From Listeria costaricensis (lineage in GTDB: Bacteria; Bacillota; Bacilli; Lactobacillales; Listeriaceae): 64,000 bases of DNA. The translations under genes and the position numbers were made by a program. This document shows positions 18,180 to 26,334 of the stretch, piece by piece (positions within the stretch are counted from its first letter, which is position 1; each line of letters begins with the position of its first letter). The stretch spans positions 1-64,000 of the forward strand of contig NZ_FXUT01000001.1 in assembly GCF_900183385.1 (NCBI RefSeq), given 5' to 3'. Below the pieces are notes generated by a model. The model searched no databases. It was not told the origin of the DNA and saw nothing but the letters and a program-made list of their open reading frames with translations.

Positions 18180-18662
18180 ATGTTTCATTATCAAGATCTA
18201 TCAGGCAATGAGGTGACGATCTACTTTCAAAAGCAGTCAGGGGAGCAGGATGACGTGCTGATTTTGCCGGTATTTGAGGACAGCTGGCTATTTACGAAGC
18301 ATTCTGTGCGTGGCATTGAATTTCCGGGAGGCAAGGGAGAAAAGGGCGAATCCAATATAGAAACGGCGAAACGGGAACTTTATGAGGAAACGGGCGGCGT
18401 TGCAGACGAGTGGACATTTGTAGCGGATTATTGTGTGAAAAGTGCAGGTCGCTCTTTTACAAAACGAGTGTTTAAAACGAACGTATTGCGGATTGACCTG
18501 CGGGCGGATTATTTGGAAACAGAGGGGCCGCTCCTCTTTAAAGGAGAGCTACTTTCGGAAATCCAAAAAGAAGCGTTCAGTTTTTTTATGCGGGATGAAG
18601 GGATGCAGCAAATTGTACGCGCGGCTTTTTTCATTGATTCCACTAGGCAAAACGGTCGCTAA
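18180..18662 (+). CDS. Nudix hydrolase, YtkD-like
   Basis: A 160-residue Nudix protein whose box reads G-KGEKG-E-SNIETAK-REL-YEE-T-G (GX5EX7REUXEEXG), so it should hydrolyse a nucleoside diphosphate derivative with magnesium. Sequence around RGIEFPGGKGEKGES and the C-terminal FSFFMRDEGM resembles B. subtilis YtkD, an 8-oxo-dGTP/RNA pyrophosphohydrolase. The ATG at 18180 lies 9 bases from AAAGGA; another ATG at 18174 is too close. Substrate is inferred. Confidence 0.85.
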   Translation: MFHYQDLSGNEVTIYFQKQSGEQDDVLILPVFEDSWLFTKHSVRGIEFPGGKGEKGESNIETAKRELYEETGGVADEWTFVADYCVKSAGRSFTKRVFKTNVLRIDLRADYLETEGPLLFKGELLSEIQKEAFSFFMRDEGMQQIVRAAFFIDSTRQNGR

Positions 18663-18699
18663 TCTGCTATGATGAAAAAGAGAAATGGAGGGAATAAGG

Positions 18700-18942
18700 A
18701 TGGGTATGCCACTTGAATACAACACAATGATTGTCACAAAGAACAATGAAAAACGTCTTCACGACAACTTTTTTGAATTGACCAAACAAGGTTATCGGGT
18801 CTATCCGATCGATATCCCTATCGAGGTTCGCACAACCAAAGAAGGCGAGAAAAATGGAACGGCCATTCCTAGGAAATTGATTTGGGAAAACGGCTGTACG
18901 ATAATCACCTATGAACTAATCGCACTCAATTCCAGTAATTGA
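18700..18942 (+). CDS. DUF2584-family protein
   Basis: An 80-residue soluble protein starting MGMPLEYNTMIVTK, with YRVYPIDIPIEVRTTKEGE and LIWENGCTIITYELIALN, as in small DUF2584 proteins of Bacillales. TGGAGGG lies 7 bases before the ATG at 18700. Function is unknown. It ends 18 bases before the dehydrogenase gene, so the two are probably cotranscribed. Confidence 0.82.
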   Translation: MGMPLEYNTMIVTKNNEKRLHDNFFELTKQGYRVYPIDIPIEVRTTKEGEKNGTAIPRKLIWENGCTIITYELIALNSSN

Positions 18943-18960
18943 TAAGTGAGGGAGATAAAG

Positions 18961-19869
18961 ATGGGGTTTAAAGTAGGAATCATCGGCTGCGGTCATGTTG
19001 GGGCGGATGTGGCTTTTTCACTTGTCACGCAGTCGATCTGTGATGAGCTCGTTTTAGTGGATGAGCGAGCGGACAAAGCGCAAAGTGAAGTGCTGGAGCT
19101 GCAAGATATGCTTTCTTTAACGAATGGAATGACGCGGATTACGGCTGGAGTTTTTGGTGACTTGGCGGACGCGGATGTTGTTGTCACAGCAATCGGGCCG
19201 AAAACACTCTTACGTGAAGATCGGATGGAAGAATTGATCGAGACGAGTCAGAGTATCAAACAGATTGTGCCGCAGGTTGTGGCAGCTGGTTTCAAGGGGA
19301 TCTTTCTTAACATCACCAATCCATGTGATGTGATTACAAGTTTGATTCAGGAGATCAGTGGCTTCCCGGAATCGCGTGTGTTTGGGACGGGGACGCTGCT
19401 TGATACAGCACGCATGAAACGTGTCGTTAGTGAGGCATTTGGGGTCTCCAATCGGAGTGTCGAAGGATATGTGATGGGCGAGCACGGGGAATCGCAGTTT
19501 GTTGCCTGGTCAACCGTTCGTATCGGTGGCATCCCGCTCTTGGAACTTCCGGAAGCAGCTGGTGTAGATTTGGCGCAGCTTAAGGATCAAGTTCGGGCTG
19601 GCGGTTGGAATATCCTACTTGGAAAAGGATGGACAAGCTTTGGCATTGCGACTTGTGCGGCGGCTCTGCTTCTGGCTATTCGGAACGATGCAGCGGCAGT
19701 TTTTCCAGTCAGTCATTTTGACGCGGAAGAGGGTTGCTACATTGGTTCTCCGGCAGTAGTTGGCGCAGCCGGCATCAAATGTGACTGGATGCCCGCACTG
19801 ACAGCGGACGAGCGGAAACTTTACCAGTTGTCAGCCGATGTGATCAAACAGGCACGGTTGACTGTATAA
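18961..19869 (+). CDS. L-lactate/L-2-hydroxyisocaproate dehydrogenase family protein
   Basis: NAD-dependent 2-hydroxyacid dehydrogenase of 302 residues. It has the NAD fingerprint GIIGCGHVGADVA, acidic VDE after the second strand, NITNPCDVIT, GTGTLLDTARMKR and the catalytic histidine in GEHGESQFVAWSTV. GKGWTSFGIAT and GTGTLLDTARM resemble L-2-hydroxyisocaproate dehydrogenase more than classic LDH. The active-site loop reads GPKTLLREDRMEEL instead of the LDH GQKPGETR, so the substrate is probably bulkier than pyruvate. The ATG at 18961 is used rather than an upstream GTG lacking a binding site. Confidence 0.85.
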   Translation: MGFKVGIIGCGHVGADVAFSLVTQSICDELVLVDERADKAQSEVLELQDMLSLTNGMTRITAGVFGDLADADVVVTAIGPKTLLREDRMEELIETSQSIKQIVPQVVAAGFKGIFLNITNPCDVITSLIQEISGFPESRVFGTGTLLDTARMKRVVSEAFGVSNRSVEGYVMGEHGESQFVAWSTVRIGGIPLLELPEAAGVDLAQLKDQVRAGGWNILLGKGWTSFGIATCAAALLLAIRNDAAAVFPVSHFDAEEGCYIGSPAVVGAAGIKCDWMPALTADERKLYQLSADVIKQARLTV

Positions 19870-19883
19870 TTTTTGGCATCAAA

Positions 19884-19929
19884 AAAGCCTTCAAAGATCT
19901 GTTGAAGTGACGGGATCTTTGAAGGCTTT
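19884..19929. terminator. Terminator between convergent genes
   Basis: A perfect 16-bp stem (19884-19899 with 19914-19929). On the minus strand it is followed by a six-T run, so it ends the membrane-protein gene most efficiently, and can also serve the dehydrogenase gene. Confidence 0.85.
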
Positions 19930-19937
19930 GTGCTGCT

Positions 19938-20240
19938 TTAAGAAGCAGTTTTCGCTTTTTTAGGTGTTTTATTTTTACTGCGGCGAACGAAAAAGCTGAT
20001 CAGGCTGATGAGCAGTGAAAGGATATATTCACCGAGACTTGCTAAAAATACGGCAATGGCGATCTCTGTTTGAGAAAGGCCGGCACCATAAAAACTGATA
20101 AAAAAGATGATGCCACTGGCGATAAGCCCCATTGTTGCCAAGAAATATTTAAACCAGCGCCATTTAACAACAAATTCAAATAGTAACATTGCGGCTAAAA
20201 AGCCAAGAAATATAATTAATGTGAGTGGAATGAATGCCAT
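19938..20240 (-). CDS. Small membrane protein of unknown function
   Basis: A 100-residue protein with three strongly hydrophobic segments (about residues 4-24, 32-52 and 59-84) and a basic C-terminal tail (RRSKNKTPKKAKTAS), which by the positive-inside rule faces the cytoplasm. AAAGGAGT lies 7 bases before the ATG. I do not recognise a family. Confidence 0.75.
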   Translation of the reverse strand: MAFIPLTLIIFLGFLAAMLLFEFVVKWRWFKYFLATMGLIASGIIFFISFYGAGLSQTEIAIAVFLASLGEYILSLLISLISFFVRRSKNKTPKKAKTAS

Positions 20241-20343
20241 CTGATTACTCCTTTGATTCTTTTCTTCTAATTTATTTCTCTATCATACCACAGGTTTTAA
20301 ATCTTGATAAGAGGAAAGAAGAATGGAGAAGAGGTGATTTGAG

Positions 20344-20709
20344 ATGGTTGATATTGTTTTGTATGACGAAAAGTGTTCATTTTGTCAGCTTTCCAAGTCG
20401 ATTATGGAAAAGCTGGACTGGCGAAAGAAATTGTTGTTTTTTCCGCTGCAGTCATATAAAGGAACAGCCTTGGAGCCGGAACAATTAAAACTGACGCTGC
20501 ATGTAGTCCGTTCAAATGGTCGGGTATATCGAGGGTTTTATGCGGTTCGACGAATTTTAACCCGCTTGCCTCTCTTGAAAATTCCGAGTATCCTTTGCTA
20601 TCTGCCCTTTGTACCACGTCTTGGAGAGGCGGCTTACCGTTTTGTGGCTAGAAGGCGGAATCGCATCATGCGGCTGTTCAAAATGTTTCGATTGTCTAAA
20701 AGCGGCTGA
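20344..20709 (+). CDS. DCC-family (DUF393) thiol-disulfide oxidoreductase-like protein
   Basis: A 121-residue protein beginning VDIVLYDEKCSFCQLS, the D-x-x-C-x-x-C signature of the DCC family (DUF393), which has a thioredoxin-like fold. RGFYAVRRILTRLPLL and a basic tail follow as in the family. Redox activity has been proposed for the CxxC but no substrate is known. GAGGTGA lies 8 bases before the ATG. Confidence 0.82.
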   Translation: MVDIVLYDEKCSFCQLSKSIMEKLDWRKKLLFFPLQSYKGTALEPEQLKLTLHVVRSNGRVYRGFYAVRRILTRLPLLKIPSILCYLPFVPRLGEAAYRFVARRRNRIMRLFKMFRLSKSG

Positions 20710-20750
20710 ATAGGCTATAATGAGACAAATTACTGGGAAGTGTGGCGTGT

Positions 20751-21047
20751 ATGCAAGTTGAATTTAAGTTAGCCTATCAAATTTTGAAAAATATTGACGA
20801 CAGTATGTCAAACATGAACGAACTAGTGAACGATTATTCGCATAATAAACCAGTCAAGTTAAGCAAATCGGCTTTTCTTTTGACGCTTTATGCACTAGAG
20901 GAACATCATTTTATTTTGCGCTATCAACAGGAGGGGCGGGTGCGTTATCAGAAAACGCAAAAGGGAGAAGCTTTTTATCAGACATTTCGACAAATCCCGC
21001 AAGAAGAGTGGCCGAATGAGCTGCGATTTTCAGAATGGGAAGACTGA
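20751..21047 (+). CDS. Small hypothetical protein, possible winged helix
   Basis: A 98-residue protein with no recognised family. The stretch LTLYALEEHHFILRYQQEGR and VRYQKTQKGEAFYQTF resembles a recognition helix and wing of PadR/MarR-type regulators, but this is only an impression. GGGAAG is 10 bases before the ATG at 20751; a GTG at 20742 is too close. A TATAAT-like -10 is at 20716-20721. It precedes the metK riboswitch. Confidence 0.6.
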   Translation: MQVEFKLAYQILKNIDDSMSNMNELVNDYSHNKPVKLSKSAFLLTLYALEEHHFILRYQQEGRVRYQKTQKGEAFYQTFRQIPQEEWPNELRFSEWED

Positions 21048-21050
21048 CTG

Positions 21051-21079
21051 TTGCGCGTGGCAAAGGATTATGTTATTCT
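21051..21079 (+). promoter_or_regulatory. Promoter of metK
   Basis: TTGCGC (21051-21056), a 17-base spacer and TATTCT (21074-21079) lie immediately before the S-box aptamer. Confidence 0.65.
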
Positions 21080-21096
21080 AGATGAGAAATTAATAA

Positions 21097-21202
21097 GCTT
21101 TTATCCAGAGCGGTAGAGGGACTGGCCCTTTGAAGCCCAGCAACCTACAGAATGACTGTAAGGTGCTAACCTGTTGCAGGAGAAATCCTGAACGATGAGA
21201 GC
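21097..21202 (+). promoter_or_regulatory. SAM-I (S-box) riboswitch of metK
   Basis: The core reads AGAGCGGTAGAGGGACTGGCCC, then GAAGCCCAGCAACC, AAGGTGCTAACC and GATGAGAG. P1 pairs GCTTTTATC (21097-21105) with GATGAGAGC (21194-21202), including two G-U pairs. Confidence 0.95.
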
Positions 21203-21218
21203 AAAGGTACGTGCATGT

Positions 21219-21256
21219 AACGCCTTTTCTCTGTGTGTCAAAGAGAAGGCGTTTTT
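21219..21256 (+). terminator. Terminator of the metK S-box expression platform
   Basis: AACGCCTTTTCTC and GAGAAGGCGTT form the stem and a run of six T follows, about 100 bases before metK. Confidence 0.85.
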
Positions 21257-21354
21257 TATTGGCAAAATCTAGTGACTAGATGGGATTTTGTCCATAGGTA
21301 CGTTCAGCAATCAGCTTGATGCTTTTGGAAGAGGAAAAAAGGAGGAACAAAGAA

Positions 21355-22554
21355 ATGACAGCAAATCGTCATTTATTTACATCAGAATCGGTTTCTGACG
21401 GACATCCGGACAAGATTGCCGATCAGATTTCGGATGCTATTTTAGATGCTATCATTGCAAAAGACCCCGATGCCCGGGTCGCCTGTGAAACTACGGTAAC
21501 GACAGGTCTAGTACTTGTTGCAGGAGAGATTACGACATCGGTTTATGTTGATATTCCGAAAATTGTTCGGGAAACAATCAAGGAAATTGGGTATACGCGT
21601 GCCAAATACGGCTTTGATGCGGAAACTTGTGCGGTACTGACGGCGATTGATGAGCAGTCACCGGATATTGCGCAAGGGGTCGATCAGGCGCTTGAGGCTC
21701 GCTCAGGCGAAGAACAGGATGCCGCAATCGAAGCGATTGGAGCAGGCGATCAGGGACTTATGTTCGGCTTTGCGACGGATGAAACAGAGGTGTTGATGCC
21801 GCTGCCCATCCATTTAGCCCATGCTTTGGCGCGAAAAATTGCCGAATTGCGCAAGAATGAAACAATCGACTATCTGCGTCCCGATGCGAAAACACAAGTA
21901 ACAGTGGAGTATGATCAGGATGGCCAACCGAAACGTGTTGATACGATCGTGATTTCCACGCAGCATCATCCGGATGTGCCGCAAGAACAGATTGCCAAGG
22001 ATATGAAGGAACAGGTTATTCAGGCGGTGATTGATGCGGAGCTACTTGATGATGAGACCAAGTACTTTATTAATCCGACTGGTCGTTTTGTAATTGGCGG
22101 TCCGCAAGGCGATGCAGGGCTTACTGGCCGGAAGATTATTGTGGATACGTATGGTGGCTATGCTCGTCATGGCGGCGGGGCATTCTCTGGAAAAGATCCG
22201 ACCAAAGTGGACCGTTCCGGCGCGTATGCAGCACGTTATGTGGCCAAAAATATCGTAGCAGCCGGACTGGCGAAAAAAGCCGAGGTACAGCTTGCTTATG
22301 CGATTGGTGTGGCCCATCCGGTTTCGATTTCGATTGAAACTTATGGTACGAGTCCTTATTCGGAGGAAGAATTAACAGCAGCCGTTCGGGCGAATTTTGA
22401 TCTGCGGCCTGCTGGAATCATCAAAATGCTCGACTTGCGGCGGCCGATTTACCGTCAAACAGCTGCATTTGGGCACTTTGGCCGTGTAGACGTCGACCTG
22501 CCATGGGAAAAGACGGACAAGGCGCTTGATCTCAAACAATTTTTAGCTGAATAG
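21355..22554 (+). CDS. metK: S-adenosylmethionine synthetase MetK
   Basis: Makes SAM from methionine and ATP. The 399 residues begin [20 protein letters not shown] and include [12 protein letters not shown] (the methionine/adenine loop), [21 protein letters not shown]-like segment and [16 protein letters not shown]. The start at 21355 has GGAGGA 8 bases upstream; a farther in-frame ATG at 21316 has none. Its product is the ligand of its own riboswitch, giving a closed feedback loop with the metE operon. Confidence 0.97.
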   Translation: MTANRHLFTSESVSDGHPDKIADQISDAILDAIIAKDPDARVACETTVTTGLVLVAGEITTSVYVDIPKIVRETIKEIGYTRAKYGFDAETCAVLTAIDEQSPDIAQGVDQALEARSGEEQDAAIEAIGAGDQGLMFGFATDETEVLMPLPIHLAHALARKIAELRKNETIDYLRPDAKTQVTVEYDQDGQPKRVDTIVISTQHHPDVPQEQIAKDMKEQVIQAVIDAELLDDETKYFINPTGRFVIGGPQGDAGLTGRKIIVDTYGGYARHGGGAFSGKDPTKVDRSGAYAARYVAKNIVAAGLAKKAEVQLAYAIGVAHPVSISIETYGTSPYSEEELTAAVRANFDLRPAGIIKMLDLRRPIYRQTAAFGHFGRVDVDLPWEKTDKALDLKQFLAE

Positions 22555-22565
22555 CTTTGAGTTTT

Positions 22566-22595
22566 AGGGCGTTCGCAGTTTGCGGGCGCTCTTTT
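22566..22595 (+). terminator. Terminator of metK
   Basis: A hairpin with arms AGGGCGTTCGCA and TGCGGGCGCTCT (some G-T pairs) is followed by TTTTT, 12 bases after the stop codon. Confidence 0.75.
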
Positions 22596-22755
22596 TCATT
22601 CTGACACTGGACGTGGGTTTTATGGCGTTTTAAGAGAACGCTTACGGAAAAAATCATCCGCAAAACAGTGCAAAGAAGTGCGCTTTATGATATGATAAAC
22701 GTTGTGAAAATCATAAAGAGAAAATTAATTTTTAAAATAGAGGAGACATGTATCG

Positions 22756-24621
22756 ATGTGTGGATTTGTAGGATGCGTACATGATCGCATTGCTGAAATT
22801 ACAGGCGAAGAAAAAGCAACCTTTAAAGAAATGAATGATATGATCACGCACCGTGGGCCAGATGATGAAGGCTACTTTACCGATGCGCATATTCAATTTG
22901 GTTTTAGACGTTTGAGTATTATTGATGTGGAGAATGGTCACCAGCCATTAACGTATGAAAATGAACGCTATTGGATTATTTTTAACGGCGAAATTTATAA
23001 CTATGTCGAGCTTCGGGAGTCTTTAAAAGAAGAGGGCTTAACTTTTGAAACGGAGAGCGACACGGAAGTCATTATTGCCGCTTATTCCAAATATAAGGAA
23101 GAAACAGCCAGCAAACTCCGCGGCATGTTTGGTTTCGTTATTTGGGACAAAAAGGAAGAAGTTGTTTACGGAGCACGTGACCCGTTCGGTATCAAGCCTT
23201 TCTTCTATGCAGAAGAGGATGGCAAATTATACATGGGTTCCGAGAAAAAATCGATTCTCCATGCGTTAAAGCAAAAATCACTGGACGAAGTGGCTCTGCA
23301 AAATTACATGACTTTCCAATTTGTTCCTGAACCAGATACGCTTACAACGGAAGTAAAACGTTTGCTGCCAGGTCATCACTTTACGAAAAAAATTGGCGGC
23401 GAAATGACTATCAGCCAGTACTGGAAAGTCGCTTTCACGCCGGTTCAACAATCAGAAGAAGCGTGGGTCAAAGAGATTCGCGATGTGTTATATGATTCTG
23501 TAAAAGTACATATGCGCTCGGATGTGCCCGTGGGTTCATTCCTTTCTGGCGGAATCGACAGTTCGATCATTGCCTCGATTGCCAAAGAATACCACCCGGC
23601 CATCAAAACGTTTTCTGTTGGCTTTGAACGCGAAGGCTTTTCCGAAATTGATGTGGCAAAAGAAACAGCGGATAAATTGGGCGTAGAAAATATCAGCTAT
23701 GTGATTACGCCGCAAGAATATATGGACGAATTGCCAAAAATCGTTTGGCATATGGATGATCCGCTAGCAGATCCGGCGGCGATTCCGCTTTATTTCCTTG
23801 CACGTGAGGCGCGCAAACAAGTGACAGTTGCACTTTCCGGCGAAGGGGCAGATGAACTGTTTGGCGGCTATACGATTTATAATGAACCTAATTCACTGGC
23901 CATGTTTGGCAAGATGCCAGGTGCGCTTAAGTCGATGCTACGCAGTGTGGCGAATGTGATGCCGGAGGGGATGCGCGGTAAAAGCTTCCTTGAACGCGGG
24001 ACGACCCCGATGGAAGAGCGCTATATCGGCAATGCCAAAATGTTCGACGAAGCGGATAAACGGATTCTCCTGCCGAATTATCAGGAGGGTCACGCGTATA
24101 CGCAAATTACCGATCCATTTTATGCAGAGACGAAGCAGTATCATCCGATCGACCGGATGCAATATATTGACATCCATACGTGGCTGCGCGGCGACATCTT
24201 GCTTAAAGCAGACCGGATGACAATGGCCAATTCACTTGAGGTGCGGGTGCCGTTCCTTGATAAGGCTGTTTTTGATGTAGCGAAGAATATTCCATCTGAT
24301 TGGAAAATTTCACATAATACGACGAAATATATCTTGCGTAAAGCGGCAGAATCCTTTGTGCCGGATCATGTGTTAAATCGTCGCAAACTTGGCTTCCCAG
24401 TACCGATTCGTCACTGGCTGAAAAATGAGATGAACGAATGGGTCAAAAATATCATTCGCGAATCAGGCACAGATCACCTGATCAACAAACAGTATGTGCT
24501 GCAGCTTTTGGAAGATCATTGTGCGGGTAAACATGACTACAGCCGGAAAATCTGGACGGTTGTGACCTTTATGATTTGGTATAGCATTTACGTAGAAGAA
24601 AAATATACCTTTGGCAAATAA
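22756..24621 (+). CDS. asnB: Asparagine synthetase (glutamine-hydrolysing) AsnB
   Basis: Two-domain enzyme of 621 residues that amidates aspartate using glutamine nitrogen and ATP. The N-terminal class II amidotransferase begins MCGFVG, with Cys2 as nucleophile, and has HRGPDDEGYF and FNGEIYNY. The synthetase domain has the pyrophosphate loop FLSGGIDSSIIAS and SGEGADELFGGY. AGGAGA lies 9 bases before the ATG, and a TATGAT -10 candidate is at 22691-22696. Stands alone between terminators. Confidence 0.95.
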   Translation: MCGFVGCVHDRIAEITGEEKATFKEMNDMITHRGPDDEGYFTDAHIQFGFRRLSIIDVENGHQPLTYENERYWIIFNGEIYNYVELRESLKEEGLTFETESDTEVIIAAYSKYKEETASKLRGMFGFVIWDKKEEVVYGARDPFGIKPFFYAEEDGKLYMGSEKKSILHALKQKSLDEVALQNYMTFQFVPEPDTLTTEVKRLLPGHHFTKKIGGEMTISQYWKVAFTPVQQSEEAWVKEIRDVLYDSVKVHMRSDVPVGSFLSGGIDSSIIASIAKEYHPAIKTFSVGFEREGFSEIDVAKETADKLGVENISYVITPQEYMDELPKIVWHMDDPLADPAAIPLYFLAREARKQVTVALSGEGADELFGGYTIYNEPNSLAMFGKMPGALKSMLRSVANVMPEGMRGKSFLERGTTPMEERYIGNAKMFDEADKRILLPNYQEGHAYTQITDPFYAETKQYHPIDRMQYIDIHTWLRGDILLKADRMTMANSLEVRVPFLDKAVFDVAKNIPSDWKISHNTTKYILRKAAESFVPDHVLNRRKLGFPVPIRHWLKNEMNEWVKNIIRESGTDHLINKQYVLQLLEDHCAGKHDYSRKIWTVVTFMIWYSIYVEEKYTFGK

Positions 24622-24670
24622 AAAGACGCTTGCTGCCTGGTGAATTCCGGGCAGCAAACGTCTATTTTTT
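24621..24670. terminator. Bidirectional terminator between asnB and ytqB
   Basis: AGACG-TTGCTGCC (24624-24637) pairs with GGCAGCAA-CGTCT (24650-24663) apart from one mismatch. It is flanked by A- and T-runs between convergent genes. Confidence 0.88.
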
Positions 24671-25222
24671 TTGGATGGCGAGGACGAATGGCGGACTATT
24701 TCGCTGATTGATAAAGCCATATTGCAAAACTTGATAATTTTCTTGCGGCAAGTTCTGTACATAACTCAGCACATGTTCTTTTTCGATTTTGCCTTCTGGA
24801 TGTCCGTGATAGACGACTAAAATCAGCAGGCCGTCTTTTTCAAGTTGGGGCAGCATCGCGCGAAGGGAGGCAATCGTCGACTCGGGCCGCGTCGTGATGG
24901 TCTTGTCACCGCCGGGCAGGTAGCCGAGATTGAAGATGCCTGCTTTGAAAGTGGTGGAGACGTAGCGGCTGAAATCGGCATGGCTCGCATGGATCAGGCT
25001 GACCTGGCTCCGTTCACCCGCTTGATCGAGCCGCTCCCGTGTGCTTTCTAATGCGGCCTCCTGAATGTCGAAGCCGTACACGTGACCGGTGGGGCCGACT
25101 AGGCGTGCCAGCAGCAGGGTATCATGGCCATTGCCGCATGTCCCGTCGATGACCGTATCACCAGCTTGGACGGTTTCTTGCAAGAGCGCGTGACAAAATG
25201 GCAGAATTTTTTGAAGCGGCAT
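24662..25222 (-). CDS. mnmM: tRNA mnm5s2U methyltransferase-like protein (MnmM/YtqB)
   Basis: Class I SAM-dependent methyltransferase of 186 residues. Motif I is VIDGTCGNGHDT, the acidic residue after strand 2 is in YGFDIQE, and NLGYLPGGDKTITT matches the YtqB family. B. subtilis YtqB was identified as MnmM, which adds the methyl of mnm5s2U at the wobble base of certain tRNAs. Its ATG overlaps the stop of the upstream ytqA gene (TGATG), a strong sign of coupled translation. The specific function is inferred from family identity. Confidence 0.88.
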   Translation of the reverse strand: MPLQKILPFCHALLQETVQAGDTVIDGTCGNGHDTLLLARLVGPTGHVYGFDIQEAALESTRERLDQAGERSQVSLIHASHADFSRYVSTTFKAGIFNLGYLPGGDKTITTRPESTIASLRAMLPQLEKDGLLILVVYHGHPEGKIEKEHVLSYVQNLPQENYQVLQYGFINQRNSPPFVLAIQKK

Positions 25223-26193
25223 CAGTTGAGGCCTTCTTTCTGGTAGAGGCGTCCTTGATAGCTATTTCGGCGTACAAGTTCCGCATCGATGGCATTCAAG
25301 ACTTCAAATTTGTTGAGGCTCCAGATTGGGCCGATCAAATCGCTCGCCCCGCCGTCTCCGGTGATCCGCTGAATGACCATTTCAGGCGGTAGGATTTCCA
25401 GCTGATCGCAGACAAGATTCACATAATCGTCCTGCGTCAGGAACTTTAGATCGCCGCGTTTGTAATCCTCAACCATTGGCGTTCCGCGCAAGAGATGCAA
25501 TAGGTGGATTTTGATGCCTTCTGCGCCGCTTTCCACCACTCTCCGCGCCGTTTCGAGCATCATTTCAGGGGTTTCTTTCGGCAGTCCGTTGATGATATGT
25601 GTGCAGACACGAATGCCGCGATCATGCAACTTGCCGATGCCTTCCAAGTAGCAGTCGTAATCATGGGCGCGGTTGATCATCCGGCCGGTCGCATCGTGTG
25701 CCGTTTGAAGCCCCAGTTCCATCCATAAATAGGTCCGGTCGTTCAGTTCAGCCAAATAATCGACCACATCGTCTGGCAGGCAATCTGGCCGGGTAGCGAT
25801 CGACAGGCCGACGACATTTTCTTCGTTTAAGACGGTTTCAAATTTTTCCCGAAGTTCATTTACAGGGGCATGGGTATTGGTAAACGCTTGAAAATAAGCG
25901 ATATATTTGCCATTTTTCCATTTGTGATGCATTTTATCTTTGATTTCGGTAAATTGTTTGGTTAAATCATCTGCACGATTTCCAGCAAAGTCACCGGATC
26001 CTGCTGCGCTGCAAAAGGTACAGCCGCCATGTGCCACGGTGCCATCACGATTCGGGCAGTCAAAGCCGCCGTCCAGTGCGATTTTAAATGTTTTTTCGCC
26101 AAACTGTTCTCTTAAGCAGTAATTCCATGTATGGTAGCGTTTATTGTCGCTTGCATAAGGGAACGGATTAATCAGCTTTTCTTTTTTCATCAT
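25222..26193 (-). CDS. ytqA: Radical SAM protein, YtqA family (probable MnmL)
   Basis: A radical SAM enzyme of 323 residues. The cysteine motif is CPNRDGTVAHGGCTFC, followed by FQAFTNTHAPV, GLSIATRPDCLPD and ELGLQTAHDATG, typical of the YtqA/TIGR01212 family. From memory, recent work links YtqA to the step before MnmM in Gram-positive mnm5s2U synthesis (MnmL); the adjacency and overlap with ytqB agree. The ATG at 26193 has AGGAG 11 bases upstream. An in-frame ATG at 26268 is unsupported. Confidence 0.85.
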   Translation of the reverse strand: MMKKEKLINPFPYASDNKRYHTWNYCLREQFGEKTFKIALDGGFDCPNRDGTVAHGGCTFCSAAGSGDFAGNRADDLTKQFTEIKDKMHHKWKNGKYIAYFQAFTNTHAPVNELREKFETVLNEENVVGLSIATRPDCLPDDVVDYLAELNDRTYLWMELGLQTAHDATGRMINRAHDYDCYLEGIGKLHDRGIRVCTHIINGLPKETPEMMLETARRVVESGAEGIKIHLLHLLRGTPMVEDYKRGDLKFLTQDDYVNLVCDQLEILPPEMVIQRITGDGGASDLIGPIWSLNKFEVLNAIDAELVRRNSYQGRLYQKEGLN

Positions 26194-26251
26194 TGTTTGA
26201 TCAACTCCTGAACATAGTGTACCATAATTTTTGGCGGACGGTGAGGGAAGT

Positions 26252-26280
26252 TTGACGAGAAACGGCATTTTTGATATGAT
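26252..26280 (+). promoter_or_regulatory. Promoter of the amino acid permease gene
   Basis: TTGACG (26252-26257), a 17-base spacer and TATGAT (26275-26280) with an upstream TG (extended -10). Confidence 0.72.
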
Positions 26281-26334
26281 GAAAAAAGCTTTAATTTGGT
26301 AAAGTGATAATAAGTTGAAGGGGTTCGTTGACAG

